A program made the position numbers and the translations under genes. The notes under the pieces were generated by a model, which searched no databases, was not told where the DNA came from, and saw nothing but the letters and a program-made list of their open reading frames with translations. A stretch of DNA of 64,000 nt from Laetiporus sulphureus 93-53. Lineage: Eukaryota; Basidiomycota; Agaricomycetes; Polyporales; Laetiporaceae. The stretch lies in the NCBI RefSeq assembly GCF_001632365.1, contig NW_024468524.1:214468-278467 (forward strand). Reading direction: 5' to 3'. Positions 59,420 through 64,000 of the stretch are shown here, piece by piece; positions within the stretch are counted from its first letter, which is position 1; every line of letters begins with the position of its first letter.

Positions 59420-60840
59420 GATAGCCGTTATTGAAGACGGCTATCGCAGCTTCAGTAGACCTGCGTTGCTACGGATTGGCGTCACCACGGCATGACAACA
59501 AGCTGTCATTGCACCTCTCCGACATCAGAAATTACCACTATGAGCAGGATCTTGACGATCTGCCATTGAACGCCCGGAAAATTGCACCCAGATCAGCTTG
59601 ACCAGAAACTGATGGGGGCCATCAGTATATGTGCTTTGTCTCCAGCGGATGAGATCCCTCCGAAGGTGCAGGGTCCATGGTGACCTTCCTCTACCTGTAC
59701 ATGATGATGATGCATGGCAGCCTCTGGTGCATATTGGTGTCTTCGGAGTAAAGCTCTACTCATCAAGCTCATTTATTGCAGACCGTCATTCAACTTTATG
59801 GCGTGATCGACTCTTCCCATGGGTGCGGGCCTCGGATCCTCAGCATCCTCCTCGGTGTGTGTTGCTACGGCGCTCTTACTCCTCCAGGAGTGCATCTTCA
59901 TCCCACGGCTTTCTTCGAGCAGCTGCCAGCATGCGAATGGTGATCCTGGCCACCTAAACATTTCACACCAGGGTCGGTGGGCCATCCCTCCAGATGTCAC
60001 GGAAGAGGTTAACCGGTGGACGTTCATCGGGAAAGGTTTTACATGGTAGTCCGAGTGGAATGGATACCTTGGTCACTGTGTTTAGTGGTGTGCTTCCATA
60101 TACGTGCCGGCTTTGGGATGAAGAGCGGGATGGAGCAGATCCAAAGGTGAGCAGAAACTCTGCATGAGTCTCATTCGTGATGCTCATTATGATTCAGTTT
60201 CCCCACTTTCAATCGTTGCATTTCTTGTTGGTTGGTTCCAGAGTGCCTCGTGACATGAAGAAGCTTGTTGCTGGCATTATTTTTGATAGGTGACATTCTG
60301 CTCATATGCTCACTCTATATTGTATCACGGGACAAGGAGGCTATGAATAAGATATTGGATGCCATTCACGGCATCAACAATGATGCTCATCGAGCGTTGG
60401 CCAATCCAGAGCTTCCCAGGGCATCGCTGCTTTCCAGTGCTCTCTCCGTGCATTCGACTCTTTTTGTCACTGACCGCGGTGTTCTTAATGTCATGATACA
60501 GACTTTGATCAATGAGAACCACGGACATCTAGTTCTACTGGACGTTTCTCATCCATCTTTGGAGACCATCCATTCGACAACTGCTTCCGAGCAGTTCAGA
60601 CTGAATACGAGGCTTACCGGTGCAGGCAGAGGACATTACACCATGACTCTTGTGCCAGATGGTGCAACATGCACATCTTCTATGAAGGTCTAGTTGCTGA
60701 CATGCATTGGCATGGACTTCTGCGACTTATCTCTATGAGACTTGATCTCTGCGTTGGAGGGCTCTGGCTTCACGACATACACCAATTCTTTGGATGGTTC
60801 TGGGCTGGGCATTCTATCATCCTACGATTATGAATATCCG
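59420..60840 (+). pseudogene. ERG12: Mevalonate kinase remnant
   Basis: Collinear pieces: TIAVI...ASVDLRCYGLASPRHDN, LSLHLSDIRNYHYEQDLDDL, MVTFLYLYMMMMHGSL, PMGAGLGSSASSSVCVATAL (the GHMP-kinase ATP-binding motif, intact), EVNRWTFIGKGF, KILDAIHGINNDAHRALANP, ELPRASLLSSALS, LINENHGHLVLLDVSHPSLE, RLTGAGRGHYTMTLVPD (GHMP motif 3, normally GAGGGG) and SGFTTYTNSLDGSGLGILSS. Mevalonate kinase phosphorylates mevalonate in the sterol pathway. Stops and frame changes occur at about 59605, 59740, 60048 and 60110-60290. A 60-nt insertion-like stretch follows SALS. Confidence 0.85.
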
Positions 60841-61399
60841 CCGAACACTATCACACAACCTGGGAACCCCGAGAGATGAGGATATTCGTGTGGGCACGAT
60901 CGATGCGGCTCCATCTCTACATGAGCATTTTACAAGGAACAGCATCGGATACGTGCCTCAGCGAGTGGAGGACCGTTGCCGGTGACTCTATGTATAACTT
61001 GTCTCAGAACGTATTGCTGTTTGGGACGCTGAATTTGTGATGATGTACAGATATTGTGATGAATGTTGGTGGGTTCTTATGAAAGTAAGGATGGATCTAA
61101 CCATGGAAACCTCCACATTGAGCCTAGCAAAAAGCGCATTGAAGCATGATTTTGGCAGATGATGGTCAGTCGGGAGCATGGAGGACTTATAGGCAGAGAT
61201 ACTCACGGTCACGTGTGTGGCACAATCATGCTTGTGGCTGATAACGCGAGCTGCGTCACTAATAGCACCTCTTTCTCTATAATGCTGACTTGCCTGCGCT
61301 CATCCTCTTCCATGTCTCCTCTCTTACTCTTGATGGATTTTTGTTATTACTTATTAATTATACTGCTATGGTGTCCTCCTTATTAAGCCAGCCACAATA
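60841..61399. other. No gene recognised
   Basis: No coding similarity. Confidence 0.4.
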
Positions 61400-61545
61400 A
61401 TGGGGGTTTTCACAGTTGGCTTTCAAGCGGCTTTCAAGACGGCTTTCAGCATCCTGGCTTTCATGATGCCCTAGGCTATTTCGGAATCTGCTGAAAGCGC
61501 CGCACTGAGCTTTGAACAACCCCTCAAAAGCCGCTTTCGACTCAG
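61400..61545 (+). repeat. GGCTTTCA short-repeat cluster
   Basis: GGCTTTCA occurs at 61418-61425, 61429-61436, 61441-61448 and 61456-61463. Complementary words (CTGAAAGCGCC and AAAAGCCGCTTTCGA) follow within 80 bases, so the strand can fold back. It adjoins the tRNA-like repeats. Confidence 0.55.
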
Positions 61546-61559
61546 CATCTAGCTAATGT

Positions 61560-61850
61560 GTCTTGCGACGGAGTCCCAATGTATTAAAGTTCGAGTCTCG
61601 CGTCTGTGGCTGCAAACCTTCACGGTTCGAACCCTGTGCATGTACTTTTGTTTCGCTGTCTTGTCATTTCCATTATCATTTTGATATATATTTGATGCAA
61701 CATGATGATATGCATGTGCTCGTAGCTCAGTGATTGGACTGTTAGGTAAGGAAATTCCCTATTAGTGTGTCTGCTGACTCAGGTTCGAATCCTGTGCATG
61801 TACTTTTGTTTCGCTGTTCTTTTTTCTCCTGTCATTTCCATTTTGTTGTT
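61560..61850 (+). repeat. Tandem tRNA-like (SINE) units
   Basis: Two units end with the same block: GGTTCGAACCCTGTGCATGT at about 61623 and GGTTCGAATCCTGTGCATGT at about 61782. Each is followed by ACTTTTGTTTCGCTGT and a CATTTCCATT tail. The second unit has an A box (TAGCTCAGTGATTGGA, 61724-61739) and a B box with tRNA spacing. Acceptor-stem pairing is poor, so this is a tRNA-derived repeat more probably than a working tRNA gene. Confidence 0.55.
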
Positions 61851-62035
61851 GTGGCCAGTTCGGACTGTATAAGCTGATCTAACATTATCTCAACCTTATG
61901 GTGCAATCTGAGAACTTGCAACACTTGATTTCACTGTCAGCCCAATATACAGATTGCCTTCCTTCGACGCCGGTGGTTGGAAGTCCTGCTTCCCTATAAC
62001 TCAATCTCTTCTGGCACAGGAGCTTTCACATATGG

Positions 62036-62480
62036 TTAAGCCAACTCATTTGTCTCAAATCCTGGCATCCCAACGAGTTCACCATTTATCGCAGTACTTT
62101 GGGTAGGACGCTCATCCAGCCTGTCTCTTGACCTATGTCTCAGGCTCTCTATGTGCACTTTTGGATTGTAGATGCAATGCTTAAAATTTCCTCCAGAGAA
62201 TCTGATGCAAATCCATTGCATCCGCCACCTCTTCAGTTGATGAAGAGGACATGAACACTTGATTGGCCCCAAACTGGTGTTATTACTGCCACATCATAGG
62301 CCGTCGAGGATTCTGACTTGATACGTGTCACGATGTGAAACAATTTTACCAGCATTACTGGGAAGGTCTGGTCGCTCAAGGCTGCGACATTCTTCGGGAT
62401 TGGCCTGGATATCTTCGAGCATGTAACGGAGGAGGTGATGACGAGCTATGTAAAGATGTGGGCTTGGTAGGTGATTCATG
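62036..62480 (-). pseudogene. Unassigned fragment
   Basis: The leftward strand encodes YIARHHLLRYMLEDIQANPE then ECRSLERPDLPS. After a stop, a second frame gives QVFMSSSSTEEVADAMDLHQ. It looks coding but no family is recognised. Confidence 0.25.
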
Positions 62481-63115
62481 TATCATGTCCTTTTTAGTGG
62501 GTTAATTTTATGTGGGATTTATAGCTGGATAACATATTTCATGGAACTCGCTGCTCTGATGATCTCAAAGTGGTAATCAAGGCTGGCCATATGCATAGTC
62601 ACGAGTACGGTATTGTGCGATATCTATCTACCCCTCCTGTATGAGATCATCTCATGAATCACTGTATTCATGCGTTTATATTCTATTGTATGCCTGCATG
62701 ATACTGATCAACTGTGCAGCTGTTTTGGACATAATCGATGTTCCGGAAGATTGGATTGCATTTATTGTCATGGAAGAGTGGTTACTATGCGTCAACATCT
62801 AGAGGCACATTGCTATTTCTCTAGCTTCACTTCAACACCTCATTACGCTGAAGGCAGTATCACAGAGTGCCGTATCCCTCATCGTCACCACTATGAACAA
62901 CTGCATGAACCAGGGAGTTGACATACAGCTGCGCATATTGCAAACCCTACTCTCGCCCATCACCAATTTTCCAGCTCTTCATAGTGAACTACTGGGTGAC
63001 ATGTGCACCTGTGAAATGCAGCAGCAGGGGCACAACTGATAAGTTAACGTAGGCTCTCCTGCTATGCTTCAAGCTCAGGAATCATGCATAGCATGTCGTA
63101 TCGTCAACCACTGCC

Positions 63116-63358
63116 GTGACTCTCCGACAATTGGTGCTGTCTGTTGTGGACAAAGTCGTAGATGAGGACCACCGAGATGAGGTTGAGGTCAGCTCAATCA
63201 TACGGTGTTATTCAGGGTGCGTAGACATGCTGAAAAAGCCAGAATGTTTTAATGCTTGCATCAGGGATCATCTGCGAGCAGCGCGAAGCAAAAGATGGAC
63301 CACCTGTTACAAGCCACTCCATGAGGAATTGATGGGTTGTGTGACGGATATTGCTTGA
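63116..63358 (+). pseudogene. Unassigned open frame
   Basis: The open frame contains LVLSVVDKVVDEDHRDEVEV, IIRCYSGCVDMLKKPECFNA and CYKPLHEELMGCVTDIA, a helical, coding-like composition. It could be an internal exon of an unrecognised helical protein. Confidence 0.3.
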
Positions 63359-64000
63359 AGACTTGAATCGAGAACAGCATGCTAACCAATAATCCTTCAG
63401 ATAAGAGATATCAATCGCATTGATGTTTATATTGCCCTGCTCCACTTCAGCATGGCCTGGTCCAATTCTTAACTGACAAGATAGAGGAAGGGAGGTGGGT
63501 CACCGTTCGGACTTCCTGCATAAGTCAAAAACACATTACTGCATATCACCGAGCAAGGAATCCGCCGCAGTGAAGTGGCACTTTCGAGTACAGAGTTAGG
63601 TGATTGATGAGATGGAAGCTTAAGGACATAAACAAGGCCAAGTTCTCCTGCGCCGAAATTGCGCTAGCAGTCACACAGTAATGTACATATACTCGGTCAA
63701 GCAGGCGGCAGCCACTCGAAGACCCCATATTTGATCGCCTTTTGCTCGCCGTTCAACCATGCAACTTATTTTTGCCCAATCCTGGAACATCGGCCAGCAC
63801 TCTCTGACAATGTCAGTCTAGTTGACCAAAACCCAGAAGGAGTTGGGAGCTTCACGAAGGAGTCAGAGATTCGTGAAGGAGTCTCGAATCAATGTGATCA
63901 TCAGCAGGCTCACATCATGCAAGGGCTCACACAGGCATGCACCTCCCACATGTTCGGCTTATCATATATCATCATGCGGTCACAATCGATATATCTTCCA
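63359..64000. other. No gene recognised
   Basis: No coding similarity to the window end. Confidence 0.4.

Noticed and set aside
61720..61815. A functional tRNA gene
   Set aside because: A and B boxes are present, but acceptor stem bases do not pair and the same 3' block occurs twice in tandem.

Overview
The window reads as nuclear DNA of a filamentous basidiomycete (probably Agaricomycetes). The reasons are very short spliceosomal introns (49-60 nt, GT...AG, five of them located exactly), an F-box/LRR gene of the mushroom type, remnants of typical fungal genes (Fet3-like ferroxidase, metacaspase, NRPS-like adenylate-forming reductase, salicylate-hydroxylase-like monooxygenase), and Ty3/gypsy chromoviruses and Ty1/copia elements of fungal type. 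I found no prokaryotic feature, rRNA gene or CRISPR array.

Left part (1-24.3 kb): a retroelement cluster. A truncated Ty3/gypsy element (gag plus 5' LTR) enters from the left edge, followed by an F-box gene (3.1-4.9 kb). From 5349 to 23289 lies a nested block in a single target site: its outer ends carry the same 5-bp duplication GAAGC. The outermost element is a Ty3-type family called X here. A copia element (A) sits in the X LTR, a second copia (B) sits in copia A, and a gypsy chromovirus (12382-19739, duplication CTTTC) sits in copia B. Two 915-bp X solo LTRs sit in copia A and copia B. These two inverted solo LTRs have swapped target duplications, which shows that the 3 kb between them was inverted by recombination. 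The gypsy element carries gag-PR-RT-RNaseH-INT-chromodomain and a 3' dUTPase with an internally duplicated motif. The sequence just inside its 5' LTR is complementary to a stretch about 30 nt downstream of the LTR TATA box, as in Tf1/sushi self-priming elements.

Right part (26.6-64 kb): mostly a graveyard of conserved protein-coding genes. I recognise pieces of a RecQ helicase, hexokinase, CTR9, a WDR48-like WD protein, ORC3, a PPS1-like dual-specificity phosphatase, an FAD monooxygenase (split by an inversion whose breakpoint lies in an intron), an NRPS-like adenylate-forming reductase, a BCAS3-like WD protein, a Fet3-type ferroxidase, a metacaspase, a short-chain dehydrogenase and mevalonate kinase. 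Most are truncated, frameshifted or interrupted by stops, yet several keep introns with intact splice sites, so they are not retrocopies. Several other fragments look coding but are not assigned. tRNA-derived SINE-like repeats lie at 24.8, 34.3 and 61.6 kb.

Many differences between repeat copies, and several nonsense codons, are C-to-T or G-to-A changes at CpG. This fits methylation-linked mutation of a silenced, gene-poor region. No clear functional module of interacting intact genes is visible. The F-box gene is the best candidate for a functional host gene, and even its exon joins are unresolved.
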